A stretch of 64,000 bases of DNA from Diprion similis (GCF_021155765.1 NC_060106.1:12302031-12366030); one strand, 5' to 3'. Numbered from the stretch's first letter, positions 1 to 11,223 are shown. Notes: a model not told the origin generated them from the sequence alone. A program made the numbers and translations.

Positions 1-262
1 CCCGCAAATTATTTCGCCCAGGCTCTCGAACTAGCTAAGGTACGTTAATTATTCAGTTTTACACTTGAAAAAAAATAACAAAATGTGAAAGCAAATGTTC
101 AAATTAGTCGATTATTTTCAGAAAACTGGAAGTTTCGCATCAGATCCACTTCAACTAAAACAGAAGACATTAGATGAATTCTTTATGACCGACGTAGTGT
201 CGCGTGCATCACCAACAATGGCTAAATGCGTGCAAGCTGTTATTAAGCAGCGTCAGGCATAG
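1..262 (+). CDS. NDUFS1: NADH-ubiquinone oxidoreductase 75-kDa subunit (complex I), 3' end only
   Basis: These are the last two coding exons of the largest peripheral-arm subunit of mitochondrial respiratory complex I, which carries iron-sulphur clusters and passes electrons from NADH towards ubiquinone. Exon A covers 1-39 and ends at a GTACGT donor. Exon B covers 122-262 after a TTTTCAG acceptor and stops at TAG 260-262. Both are in phase 0 and give 13 plus 46 residues. The end contains FFMTDVVSRASPTMAKCVQA, which matches the family's conserved C-terminal pattern (Y/F-MTD-x-(I/V)-SRAS-x-TMAKC). The iron-sulphur ligands lie in the N-terminal half, outside the window. The gene is truncated only by the window edge. 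It converges on USO1, with 864 bp between the two stop codons. The identification rests on recognising the C-terminal motif, not on a search. Confidence 0.9.
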
Positions 263-312
263 TTATAAACTTAGCTTGACTTATTTATGTATATAGTATA
301 GGATTCTGTTAT

Positions 313-318
313 AATAAA
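313..318 (+). promoter_or_regulatory. polyadenylation signal of NDUFS1
   Basis: A canonical AATAAA lies 51 bp after the NDUFS1 stop codon, in AT-rich DNA. It implies a very short 3' UTR. Confidence 0.6.
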
Positions 319-1086
319 ATTAAATTACCATGTGAATAGTCTTATTATTACTGTCAACCACATGCAAGAAATAGAGAACAAAGTAATCAACATGAATTTC
401 AACATGGTTGTAACAGAATTCTACACCAGAGATCCTAATAGTTGAGAAATTTATATCATAGATTTTTAAATTATCCTTATGCATTTCATATTTATGTCAA
501 TATACACCCACATAGAAATGGAATTTTACTGCATGTATCCAAGATTTATTTTACTGCAAAAACTTCTTTGACGTGTCTGGAATGAGGACAATATGAGTCT
601 TGGTTTCCAAATTTCCTAAAACCAAATTTAGCGAACATGAAACGTTTTGAAAAATGGAACGTTTTTTCCATTACGATATTTCTTCATGAGGATATGTCTA
701 GAACATGGAACTCTTAGTAAGTGAATGTACGTATGGCGCCCTCGTTAAACATGAGATTTATCAAAATGATTGAAGAACATAAATAAGATCTCTTACCAAT
801 GATAAGTTCCAAACATTTGCTTCATAAACCCGGTGCCATAGCTACCAAATTCCTAACAACTGATCAAACCAGAATAGTACAATAAATTTGTTGTGTAATA
901 GTTTACAAGTATACAATATATATTTAACGTTGTAAAGATACGAATGGAATTACGCGACCAATTAACGAATATGGTAATTGATAAAAAATACTCTGATCAA
1001 GGTAATCGTGATTAAATTATATAGTTTTAAATGGAGAAGAGATGATGCCATAAATAATGATTAATTCTCCCATTTTGGATCTGAAA
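319..1086. other. intergenic spacer between convergent NDUFS1 and USO1
   Basis: This is AT-rich DNA with no open frame of note and no recognisable RNA gene. It lies between the 3' ends of two convergent genes. The 3' UTRs of one or both may extend into it. Confidence 0.6.
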
Positions 1087-1092
1087 TTTATT
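1087..1092 (-). promoter_or_regulatory. possible polyadenylation signal of USO1
   Basis: AATAAA on the minus strand, 34 bp past the USO1 stop codon. It is the first such hexamer downstream. A more distal site is possible. Confidence 0.4.
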
Positions 1093-1126
1093 CCCGCGAT
1101 TAAATTAAACATTCGTCGGTACTATT

Positions 1127-4100
1127 CTAATTACTGGATTCTGGCTGTTCGTCGGTATCGAGTTCTCCTGAACTTTCGTCTGATTCGATCTGGAAAAAAA
1201 TGTTACACAGTTGTAGTAAAAATACCATAACTTCTTGATATATTTTCTCGAGGACAAGTAAGAAAGTCGTACTTGAAACATACTTTTTCACCTAGCGCAA
1301 CCAGTTTCTCTTTATATTGCATCAGTTTGCTATCTTGTTCTGTTAAAAGTTCTAGCAAATTTTCCTGATCTTTTCTCATTTTTTCAAGTTCTAATGCTTT
1401 TTCCTTCAATAAATGTTCGTATTCACTGTTATTTGAATTAGATTCTTTCCGTTCTTGTTTTTGCAAATTCAACGTGCATTCGGCTAGCCTGTTTTCCAAA
1501 TCTCGAACCGTATTTTTATATTTCTCCAATTCTACATTTGTAAGATCAATAGTATCTACAGATGGCACAAACTCTTTGGCTTCTGTTAGATTTGTTTGAG
1601 CTGCACGTAGAACTAAATTCTGGTCTCTCAAATGACTGATGGAAGTCTGTAGCTCGTATACTTGGGTCTGTAAATGAGGATAAAAGGTACAAGTCATGAT
1701 TATGCTGCATAAAATTCCTATACATATGCACACATATGCATTCACATGTATATCTATATTAGGGTGGTTTAAAAAAAAGTTGTGTTTTTTTCGCTCTTAC
1801 CCCCTCAAATGTTAGTGTTTCATAGAAAAACCATCCTCCCAAAGATGAGCTCTGTAGCTCAACTCTAATAGGTCGCTAATTTAACTTTTATTTCCCATTC
1901 AATCAACATGGGAAAATTTGACTTTTCGTTAGAAGTTAAAGTACTCGTAAGCTATTAAACATTCTTTACATTTATGCATAGATCCTTGAAGCTGGTTTTT
2001 CAAGCTTTCCAAAACTCTATAACAAAATATAGTTATCATTACAACACACATTACAATCATGTGAAAACTACCGATGTTTACGGAAAAAGAGAGTTCTTTT
2101 TTTTTGCACCACCCTAATACGTCAACAACCAACATGTACCTCCAATTCTCTTTTTTCTCTAGCCAAAGTTTCGTTCGTCTGATTAAGTCGGTGGATCTGT
2201 GCATCCTGCTCCCTGATAAGCTCTTTATATTGTGACACAAGAGCAGAATCAGATGGCGACAATGTAGATGTAGGATAATTGCCCTCCTGTGGATTACTTC
2301 CATCTTGTACAGACTTCACTACTACTCCTATGTAGATTATATTAAATTCGATATTGTTTTACATTCGTCATTTACGAACAAAGAACTACGTGGAATCATA
2401 TTACCTTCCAAAATTTTCAGTAATCTACAAAACTCATGGTCTAGAAGTAATTCAGACGGATCTTTTGTTGAAGGCTGAGGATGTTTAAGAGTTCTGGAGT
2501 AAATTTCATGTCTGGTGATTCCTCCGATAGCATCCTGAAATCTTTCCAATCCAAGTCGATTTTCTATCAAATGGCATAACTTTTCCTAAAACATGCAAAT
2601 ATACTTACTTAATCGTGTCAATTAACATTCAACTGTCATAGCGTGCTCATAAAAATAGTGTGAATTGTGGTGAATATTTAAAACCTTCTACAGTACCTTT
2701 GTATAATTAGGCACACTGTCATCATTAAAGTGTACGCATAAGCCTAGTAATAAAGCGCACATACTTTGAAGCAGTGTCTCCTGCAAATCGTCAGTATTTT
2801 CTTGAGAAGACAGAAGTGCGGTCAAGTAAGCGACTGAAGATTCTATAGTTAAAAATGCTTTTACAGCAGGTGGGCAGTGTGACACCCATCTGCAAAGCAG
2901 CATTAAAAGCCCCAGTTTACATTGGGTCTTATTTCCTTGTTGAAGAAGCATCACACATTGCTGCATCAATGTAACAGGTGGCTTGCCAATATTTGTAGCA
3001 AGAAGTACCCTTAACAATTGCTCTTTTTGGATCGTATTGTCGATTAGGGCATGAGATAGAGCCACTGCCGAAAACCAATTTGATAAGGGATCCAACGAAA
3101 ATAGGCCACCACACAAAAGTTGTCCTATTAAGGAATGGACGACAAATTATTAAAAAAATGTATGCTCAAACGAATTGTGCCAATATTGATTGGAACATAC
3201 ATTTTCCGTACGTTATAAATGAATTTATACCTGTTGTGAGAGATGCTGCTTCGTTACCCTGGGGTAAGAGTGTCTGGATAAGTTGCGTCTGTCCTACTTC
3301 ATTTTTATACAGAAAACATTGGAAACAATAAAGCACGGAACAGCGTAGGACAAATGGTTGCTTTTCATTCACCATTGACATTAGCAAAACCACTATAGCA
3401 GGTCTGTGGAAAATAGAAAATTGAATAGACTAGATAGAAAAAAGCATATTCCGATTAGCAGACACATCTCCTGAGTACCATATGTTTGAATACTATTCTG
3501 TGACTACCTGACAAGGTATAAATACATTTAGGAAAAAAATTACACAGGAATCATTATCTTTCAATTAGACGCAATTCGTTGATGGCATTTTAATCGCAGA
3601 GATTAACTTCGTATGTAATTATGGGATGCTTACCTAGGAGGACTGCTAGGGGCCATAACGCTAGCTAAAAACTCCTGATTGCTTGTATTCCCTCTGATAA
3701 CTTCAGCGACTGCACTTATAGTTTCTGTCAACACATCAGCAGGAACTCCACTGGCCATTAATATATCGCACAAAGCTTGAAGTAGACCACATGCCCTCAT
3801 CGTCCGTTGACAAGCTGCTGTCGCCTTGAAACACGGTTAATATTCATAAAAATAACACGACTTAATCATTCCTTCACAATGTTATGATATTGTATCACTT
3901 GAAATAACCCTCCGGCATGTGAATAATATTATCAGAGTTATATAAGAGATGACGTCACAGTAGCAGAGGACTCTTAGAAATCGATTAAATAAAAATAATT
4001 TAGGAAATCGATTAATGCAGAAATTATGTGCTTCGCAGGCAATAATTAAGAGTAAGTGAAAAAGTCTATATATGATGCTCAATCGTAAGCTAATTCTTAA

Positions 4101-6739
4101 TCTCCTATTTCTTTAGCATTCTCCAAGAACTTGATATTTCTTACCGAAGACATAATGTGGATTTACTAGGTTTTTTAACCATAACTGTTGAACGTATTGT
4201 CTCATCGGTTCGGAACCAGGCACAATCGTTTCATGTTGAAATTATACCTCAACACAGCTTGTAAAACCTCTTATTCTAGCGCAGTTTATAAAATTGATCG
4301 AAATTTTGGTAAAAAACATGAGCAAGAGCTACGAGATTTTTTTTCGAAAAACATTGAGCACTAAACTTTGATTAAGACACGTAATTATCCTAAAAAACAT
4401 CTAATTATTTTATAATGCAATGACGAATTTTTTGGTGTCGTTCTGATAAAGATTATACATGTCTTTTTGGTTCAAGTCTATCAGTAATTACCTGTGCTGG
4501 ACCACCGGGAGCAACTAATGCCCTAATAACTTGTACCATACAATGTACATTGCAAACTTTTTGAGGACTCCAACCACTTAATGGATTCTCATCAGTTTCC
4601 GGTGGCAAATCAAACATAGGTGTCAATCTCTGTATGTAGCTTCCTGTTAGAACAGTGATAATTAAAAAATCTGAAGTTAAGAGAAGTCTATTTTTTTGTA
4701 GACTGGGAAAAAAATCTAAAAAATAAATAAATTAATAAATAAATATTGAAAACCTTACGACTTGAAGTAAGTTGCAACACTTTACCTTCCTTGAAAAAGT
4801 TTTGATTACTGATGTTTCCTCGTAGTAGATTTAACATTAGCAACAAACAGTCTTGGACCACAATACCACCGTCTGCTGAACCTTCTTGGGATATTACATC
4901 GAAAATACGATCAAATGCATTTTCGAAGGCGACAATCTTTTGGATATTTGCATTACCTTTAGTTAATTGTATCAGCAGCAATAACGCCTGTGAATTGAAA
5001 AGAGTTTGTAGTGTCGAAGTTAATGATATTAATATACAGGGCGACCCAAGACTATGGGTCCATAGGATAACAATGTAGTTTATGTGAAACTCTGCGACTG
5101 AAACATTTTTTATTTCTCTAATCATACTGGATGCTACCAGATTAGCCAATTTCGCTGTAATTCGCAAACCATGAATTTTCTATCAAAGGTAAAAGATGTT
5201 TCAATGCAGATTTTCAGGAGGAACATGTTGATAGCCTATGGGCCGATAGTCCTAGGTCACCATGTAAACATAACGATGTAACTTGTGCAAATCTGAATAT
5301 CAGGATAATAAAAGTACACTTACATCATTGCGTATCACCTCTCTGCTGTCACTGAGGAGATCCATTAATTTTGAAACTCCCAATGGACTGACAAGAATTA
5401 TTTCTTGAATGTCCTTTGGTCGGTTACCTAATAAATGCGTCAGGAGCTTGAGGGCTGGCCACCGAACTCTAAAATCAAATTCCTCTAAAAATGCTAAAAC
5501 TTGAGTAGTGCTGTCGGATTGTTTGATAAATATTTCTGTAAATTGTTCTCCGATTTTGTTCTTGGGCCCATAGTTTTCAACTGAAAATAAAAATGTATAA
5601 AATAAAGAAGTGCAGTTACATAAGTTTGCATAGAATCTCAATGGATAATCATTTATTTAGTTTTATCTCTTACCTTCAGCCTCAAACGTTTCAGGACTTG
5701 TAATATTGCACAAAGTATCCATTGCTAAACCAACAATCTCACAATCTGTTCTATCCATCTCCAGCACTTGCCTAAGTGCATCCATGGCCTGTGTGCCAAC
5801 CTCCAGACGATACGTTCTTGAAAGTGCTTTTAAAGCACGGCACGCATCTCGTCTATCGTCCAGCAAACTTGACGATTGCAATCGATCCACTAGACGTTCT
5901 ACCTGTGTTCAGAAGAGAAATGACAAATTTTTCGAAATCAATGGAAAAAATATAATTCACTTCTATCGACAACTTGAATAACGTTAGTGGGTAATCCGTA
6001 TGAAGGTTTACGATCTATGCTTGATATGAACATTACTACTCATTCTTTAGCTGTGTTGTAAATAGACAGAAGTTATAAGTTTCGATATGTATTAAGACAC
6101 ATTTAGATAACAGAAATTACATGAAATATGTTGATTTTCAGCTGCACGTTCGTTAAGAAACTTCAGATGAAAGTAAAACCTATTAACTAGTTGAGTGAGA
6201 AAATTTCCAAACGATAAATGATTGTTGCAATGGTTGGACGGCATAGGTTGTACTGTAACAAATAGCGGACAGTCGTTACAACAGCTTTTTAAATAATCTT
6301 CTCTCGTGATGTTCAATCGAAGCTCAAGATCTTATCACGTGAACCCAAGGAGAAAATTACTTGGAAACCAGGTGCCTCGAAAAACGAAAAGATTATGAAT
6401 GAATAAATGTGACAATATAACTAATAAATGTACTGTAACGAATAGCAGACAGTCGTTAAAAAAACCTTTTAAGAATTCTTGTTTCATGATGTTCAATCGA
6501 AGCTCAAGATCTTATCACGTGGACCACGGGGAAAATTACATGGAAACCGGGTGACTCGAAAAACGACAAGATTACAAACGAATAAATGTGAAAATTTGAC
6601 AGCACATATTGGCTAAGTGTTTCGTATCTACGACACTGAAAAATATTTATAAAATACTTACAGTGTCAGCACCGGACGGCTGGTTCCCGGGTGGAGGTGC
6701 ACCGAGAACAGATTTTAGCCCACTTTTGAAATATTCCAT
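1127..6739 (-). CDS. USO1: general vesicular transport factor p115 (12 coding exons, complete)
   Basis: p115 is a cytosolic, Golgi-associated tether. It binds Rab1 and golgins and promotes docking of COPI and COPII vesicles. Coding exons in transcript order: 6739-6662, 5902-5674, 5580-5324, 4987-4786, 4643-4492, 3824-3634, 3403-3231, 3124-2697, 2585-2405, 2327-2140, 1667-1284, 1189-1127. All junctions are GT-AG and the phases agree, giving 841 residues, close to the roughly 836 of the fly protein and shorter than the 962 of the human one. Residues 1 to about 630 form the armadillo-like globular head, with hallmark stretches LLDDRRDACRALKALSR, IQKIVAFENAFDR, NQNFFKEG, VLRCSVLYCFQCFLYKN and QLLCGGLFS. 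Residues from about 650 to 821 are heptad-rich coiled coil, with a much shorter tail than in vertebrates. The last exon encodes an acidic tail (ESDESSGELDTDE) typical of p115. The start is the ATG at 6739, opening MEYFKSGLKSVLG. The donor at 1278-1283 (GTATGT) was preferred over GTGAAA at 1286-1291 because only it reads into the acidic tail. Introns 3 and 10 each hold a MITE-like element, and intron 1 holds a tandem duplication. Confidence 0.96.
1759..2117. mobile_element. MITE-like element with TTAGGGTGG ends, in USO1 intron 10
   Basis: The 359-bp segment begins TTAGGGTGGTTTAAAAAAAA and ends with the near-complement (left arm compared with reverse complement of right: about 22 of 25 identical). 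It is flanked on both sides by the dinucleotide TA, as expected for a TA target-site duplication of the Tc1/mariner type. It encodes no transposase and lies between USO1 exons 10 and 11. This is a structural call; the family is not identified. Confidence 0.7.
5037..5264. mobile_element. MITE-like element with CAGGG/CATGG ends, in USO1 intron 3
   Basis: The left arm starts CAGGGCGACCCAAGACTATG. The right arm, reverse-complemented, starts CATGGTGACCTAGGACTATC. The two can be aligned over about 40 bp with roughly three quarters identity. TA lies immediately outside both ends. The element is about 228 bp, has no coding capacity and sits inside USO1 intron 3. It is probably an old, diverged, non-autonomous TA-inserting DNA transposon. 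Confidence 0.55.
6249..6600. repeat. two-copy imperfect tandem repeat, 180-bp period, USO1 intron 1
   Basis: Copy 1 runs from about 6249 to 6420 and copy 2 from about 6429 to 6600. Both share TGTACTGTAAC, an unbroken 29-base core starting ATGTTCAATCGAAGCTCAAG (6309 and 6489), then GAAAATTAC, GGAAACC, CTCGAAAAACGA and CGAATAAATGTG-like blocks. The offset is exactly 180 bp through the first half and 179 after a one-base indel. Confidence 0.85.
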
Positions 6740-7153
6740 GTTTTTTTAAATTTGCACCGTTCGATGTAAACTACACGGACTACACGTCACATAGCGCAGA
6801 CATTTTGGGAGATAGATAGCGGCTCTGAGGGTGTACACGACGGTTTGTATTCTGTAGTATCGGCTGTAATGGAGTAGTTAAAGAACTGGCCTATCAATAG
6901 GTGGCATCAAGTGTATCTTCTACAATCGTTGACAGTTGACTGGGACCAAAATTGTTTACTTGGAATCAACAAAATAATCTAGGGGAACAAGCGGCCGACC
7001 TCATCTTCGGTCTTGCGTTGATATAAGATATGTTTCGATAGAATTAGATTTAAAAGTAAAAGTCATTCATCGCGCGTCACGTCTCGACGAAATAAACAAG
7101 TCATATACTTTATACATCTTTTGCTGATGGAGTAGTTCGAATCACTGTAGATA
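6740..7153. promoter_or_regulatory. USO1 upstream region, probable promoter
   Basis: This stretch holds the 5' UTR and promoter of USO1 on the minus strand. No TATA box stands out, as is usual for housekeeping trafficking genes. If the plus-strand ORF at 7266 is real, the region would be a bidirectional promoter. I saw no other structure in it. Confidence 0.4.
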
Positions 7154-7265
7154 ATGATGAGGTTGAAAATATTTTACAAGTTGCCGTGGTTAAGTGGAAA
7201 GAACTACTTTGCTACATATTCTGTAACAGAATATTCGTTAACAAATATTATTACCGTGATCAGGT

Positions 7266-7646
7266 ATGAGTTCGGCTGGCCTGAGTAGTTCGCCACGAAT
7301 TCAAAGGATGTCGCGATCAACTGGTCTTACTTTCAATGTCACCTCATCAGCTGTATCCACAGCTGGTCCCCCGGTTACCCAGCTGATGCACAACACCGAC
7401 GACATTCAAAGAACTTTTGCATGTCCGATTCTGCCTCAAGGCTCGTTAATTATTTGGTTCGACTGGTTGATTGCGCCTCAAATGAATTGCAGAAATAATG
7501 GTAATCCGAACAATCGGTTCTCGAAAATATTAACGAATACAAATGAGAAACTAGAATGGTGTAACCATGGAGTTTCTTGTCATAAAATGAGATGCTTGAC
7601 AATGGTACGAAGTATGTGTTTATGTGTGGTTGATGAAGTCTTTTAA
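7266..7646 (+). CDS. unrecognised ORF head-to-head with USO1, possible first coding exon
   Basis: An ATG-initiated frame of 126 codons. Its first 60 residues are Ser/Thr/Pro-rich (starting MSSAGLSSSPRIQRMSRSTG) and look like a disordered N-terminus. The part after residue 60 looks less protein-like. A plausible donor, ATG|GTAATC, occurs near 7501, so only the first part may be coding. I do not recognise a domain. It could be the first exon of an unannotated gene, a noncoding transcript, or a chance frame. Random AT-rich DNA of this size should contain several frames this long. Confidence 0.2.
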   Translation: MSSAGLSSSPRIQRMSRSTGLTFNVTSSAVSTAGPPVTQLMHNTDDIQRTFACPILPQGSLIIWFDWLIAPQMNCRNNGNPNNRFSKILTNTNEKLEWCNHGVSCHKMRCLTMVRSMCLCVVDEVF

Positions 7647-9052
7647 AAATGCGGATTTGCATAGATTTGCACTTTAAATTTATTCACAACTCTGCACTCA
7701 TCGCATTCTAACTATTGACCAACGAATTTTTATTATGAAAAACAAAAGACGCTAATTGATTTCTGTCTGAGTAAAATGAAGTAAAAGCCCATATTTTTTG
7801 TCCTAACTACTAAGTCATATATAGACGGCAACTAATCGAACTCATGAATATTATTTTTTTCACCATTATAGACGATTTGCTCAATCTCTATTAATTACGT
7901 TGCCGATGCTTTATGTGCTCATTTAGTCACGTAGTTCGTTGGAATTGCCTGAGTTCCCGGTAATCAATTTTTTATATTTTTTTGTTTATGCATGATACGG
8001 CTAACGTACAAAAAGCATACAAAAAGTGGGAATGCTAATCCGATCCACACATTCGAACTCTTCACCTTCTTTCTGGCATTCTTACTTATATATATATATC
8101 CTAATACATAATTATTCGTAATTTTGTCGTCGCCATTAATTGTTGTAGCTATAAATACACCCTTTTATGCATGTATACTGTACAGATAAATATAAGGGAC
8201 AAGAAATGAGCAATCTATGTATTTCACGAACAAGTGATAGTAGGTATAAAAAACGATCGCTAAAACTGTTATTTACGTATATCTGTCAAGGCGAATACCT
8301 GCATAAGAGCACGTAGTCAGTTTGGTCACACTTAACAGAGACAAACAGCAATTACGTTTACAACAAACGCTTGATAGTAACCCTATGCACATCATATGTA
8401 ATATACGTACACATATAATTCTGAAAACTTGCTACAAGACCGGCAACAAATGCGTTACACACGGTGCGAAGCTTTAGAAACCAGAGTCAAGTCCTCTAAT
8501 ATTATAGTTACAGTTAGCAGTGGTTCTTGCTTCCCAGGTTTTCACCCCATTGATATCCTTGCATCATTTCAGGTAGTCACTGACCTCAACCTTGCGAGGA
8601 TTTATTTGACGTCTCGTTCAGAAAATAAAAGGAAAAAGGAACAACAAAAAATAATATATCTCATGCCTATAGGCCGTAGAGGGGTGAGGAAATTTGATAG
8701 ATTGACTGCCTGCAGGCCTGACTTTCAAAATATATTTTCTGCGGCTGTTTATAAGTACAATCGATTTTAGTATAATATGTTCCAGAAAATTCGTAATGAA
8801 GAATAAATGACTGCTCGTTTGTAGAAATACATACGTGTAGATTAGGTATACATAATGAAATAAATATCTATGAATTTGTGTGATTAGGCGCATCGCGTCA
8901 TACGACGTTACGTATCATTGGAAATTCGTAGAAATTAAAACCGCTACTTCCGATGATATTATCAAAATTGTGGCAATGTAGTGGAGCGTTTACGTTGCTT
9001 TGCGTGAGTCACCTCCTTCAACTTGGCCTTCGGCGTGAAAAAGCGAAATCTG

Positions 9053-9340
9053 ATGCAACAAAGCGATCAAGTTGACGAGCCGTTGGGATGCGGTGTGTCA
9101 AGTATCCGCGTTAGTTCCGGTAAAAATTTTTACGCAATACCATACCTAGCTTGCGCCTACAAAGTTCTGGCACGTCTTTATTGTTTTATCTGGTTCTGCT
9201 TTTTCATGCTAGCTCTCTGCAGCTTGTGGATGGTGACGAATACCTTTATTCTTCGTATCGGTAATTCATTTGGTGCATACAGAAATACGTACGTACGAAT
9301 GAATGAAATGGGTGTAACAAAGAGGAAGCATCGAGTATAG
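9053..9340 (+). CDS. small unrecognised ORF with one hydrophobic segment
   Basis: A 95-residue ATG frame with one strongly hydrophobic stretch around residues 45-70 (containing LYCFIWFCFFMLALCSLWMV), flanked by polar ends with a basic tail. I recognise no family and see no TATA box or clear Kozak context. A single hydrophobic run also arises easily by chance in T-rich sequence. It is listed only as a candidate small membrane peptide. Confidence 0.12.
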   Translation: MQQSDQVDEPLGCGVSSIRVSSGKNFYAIPYLACAYKVLARLYCFIWFCFFMLALCSLWMVTNTFILRIGNSFGAYRNTYVRMNEMGVTKRKHRV

Positions 9341-10370
9341 CATTAATCACACTATGTGTGTGCGTAGCGTAGCATGCGACCATGAGCTTACACAAAATGA
9401 TTAAAATTCAATATTCCCGATCAACGATTGTTCAAATAGTGATGAATTTCTTATTGATCTAAGTCATTTTAAACGACACGTAATCAGCAAGGTTTCGTAT
9501 GTACAAGAAAATCAATAACCACAGTAAGATTACAGGTTTCTGGGATATTATTATATGAAATGTGAGTACGTGGATAGATGACTTTGGTTCAAACAAATGA
9601 ACCTATATGGTTGACTAAATGACAAGAAAACTGTTTTTCGCAAAAGCATTCCAAGTGCTAGACAATATTTTCACTCAATAAAATCCTGCAGAGATGCTCA
9701 AGTTTTAAGTACAGAAACGATAGACTCTACGGTTATTATCGTTATTATTATTATTATACCACGGAGCGAGGCAGAACCGCAAGAGTGTGCGAGCACAAAC
9801 GAGATCACCGCATGCTGAGACCGGTCTCGACTTGTTGCCGAATACGACGACTTCCTGGGAGGGAGACCGTTTCGGAGCTAACAGCTTCTATAATATCTTA
9901 GAAGAGCTGGAAACCCTCCGCAATAATGAGAAAAATTAAGTCATGTTTACCGAGGTTGGCCAATTTTTCAAACTTTGCGCAACACTTGAAGTCCATATCA
10001 GGTTCATTGAAATTCGCGATGAAGAATTTTTGAAGGTTTTAACAAACAGAATATCACCTCATTAGTATGTACCGATCGATACGAGATACTTGTATGGTAA
10101 TATTATGTACAAGTGATGACGGCGCACTACAACATTCGCGTGATGAAGCCAGATTTAGCGATTTTCAATTCTATATTGTACCGGAGTTGCGATTAGTCAG
10201 AATCGGTGCTGAATTGAAAGAACCGGTCGTAGATCTATGTACAGCTGTAACACCGGCATACATAAGTATTTACCGTACATAGAACACCATTTGTATAATG
10301 CAATCGTACGGGTATGCGTGCATGGATGTATGTATATACGATTTGAACAATGAAACACTCCGCAATCGTT

Positions 10371-10498
10371 GTACGGACCCTTAGATTGATTCTGACACAT
10401 TCAAGGCCACCGTTCGAATTGGTTTCCCATGTTGAACAAGTGGCAGCAGATTACACCGATGGCCTTGAACGTGTCAGCATCATCGTAAGGGTCTGTAC
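10371..10498. ncRNA. 39-bp imperfect stem-loop, possible small-RNA precursor or MITE remnant
   Basis: The left arm 10371-10409 starts GTACGGACCCTTAGATTGAT. The right arm 10460-10498, reverse-complemented, starts GTACAGACCCTTACGATGAT. By eye 33 of 39 positions are complementary, and one mismatch is a G-U pair. The loop is 50 nt. The mismatches are scattered, as in a pre-miRNA, but the loop is long. No known miRNA is recognised. A small inverted-repeat transposon remnant is the main alternative. Confidence 0.3.
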
Positions 10499-11132
10499 AT
10501 AGATAGACGTATATTTTATAATATCTATATTATACGTGAGTACGGAAAACGTGTCGTACCCAGCACATGTGTGCTCCAGGCGATAGAATAGAATTATAAA
10601 GAAAAAATTACACGTCAATTCTAACAACAGCCGATCGCTTGCTTTTCTACTGACAATGAAATAAGGGCTAGCAAGTAAGGCTGGGGGATGATGAAAGAAA
10701 GTTGGAGAGTTCGTAATCCTAAATCGTTATTGCAGTAGAAATTTCTGTCACAGAGCGTGCGCGTAGGATTTAATACACGAACCGATGTAGGTATATCGAG
10801 CCACAGCAAACAAAGAAACAGCTCGCTCAGAATTTACAGCCGTGAAAATGACACAGATCGTCACTTTCAGGTGTTCATCGCGGCTCGCTCGCTTATCTAA
10901 GTTACGTTGAATGATCGCATCGTTAGACTGATTCGTGGCTCTCTGCCGGTAGCGTGCGACCTGCCAAATTGTGAATTCGTACGACATTGGAAAGGCATTA
11001 TTGTCGAGAATATTGTAAGTTATCGTACGAAATGAAAAAGCGTACATATTCCCATATTGCCAGGAAACTAGTAGGGCGATGGGCATGGGCGAGCCTCCCT
11101 GGAACCCGAGGAAAACCGACTACGAACGACAT

Positions 11133-11171
11133 TTCTCGAAAGCAAAGTGCGAGGCGAGCGCGACATCACGT
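11133..11171. promoter_or_regulatory. candidate heat-shock and hypoxia elements upstream of DDIT4-like promoter
   Basis: TTCTCGAA at 11133-11140 fits the inverted heat-shock half-site pair TTCnnGAA. CACGT at 11167-11171 contains, on the minus strand, the core ACGTG bound by HIF-type bHLH-PAS factors. They lie about 120 and 90 bp upstream of the inferred start. Both motifs are short and occur by chance. The call rests on position and on the known stress induction of this gene family. Confidence 0.3.
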
Positions 11172-11223
11172 AGCCGGTGTTGCTAGGCGATTTGGTGGGG
11201 GACGAAAGAGGGGGAGCGGCCGG

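Larger units (their letters stand above)
7647..11132. other. intergenic region upstream of the DDIT4-like gene
   Basis: This stretch holds no recognisable gene. It contains a 95-codon ORF at 9053, a long imperfect stem-loop at 10371-10498, and short AT repeats near 8090 and 9735. Any distal enhancers of the stress-inducible gene downstream may lie here. Confidence 0.5.

Noticed and set aside
1203..1283. Extension of USO1 exon 11 past the GTATGT donor
   Set aside because: Reading on gives a hydrophobic, unconserved end. Splicing at 1278-1283 joins in frame to the acidic tail expected for p115.
4688..5167. Single long minus-strand ORF across a USO1 exon
   Set aside because: Only 4987-4786 is exon. 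The rest reads through both flanking introns, and the conserved KEG-SYIQR join shows the true splice.
10405..10425. GTTCGAATT resembling a tRNA B box
   Set aside because: No A box, acceptor stem or cloverleaf can be drawn around it. It lies in the loop of the hairpin at 10371-10498.
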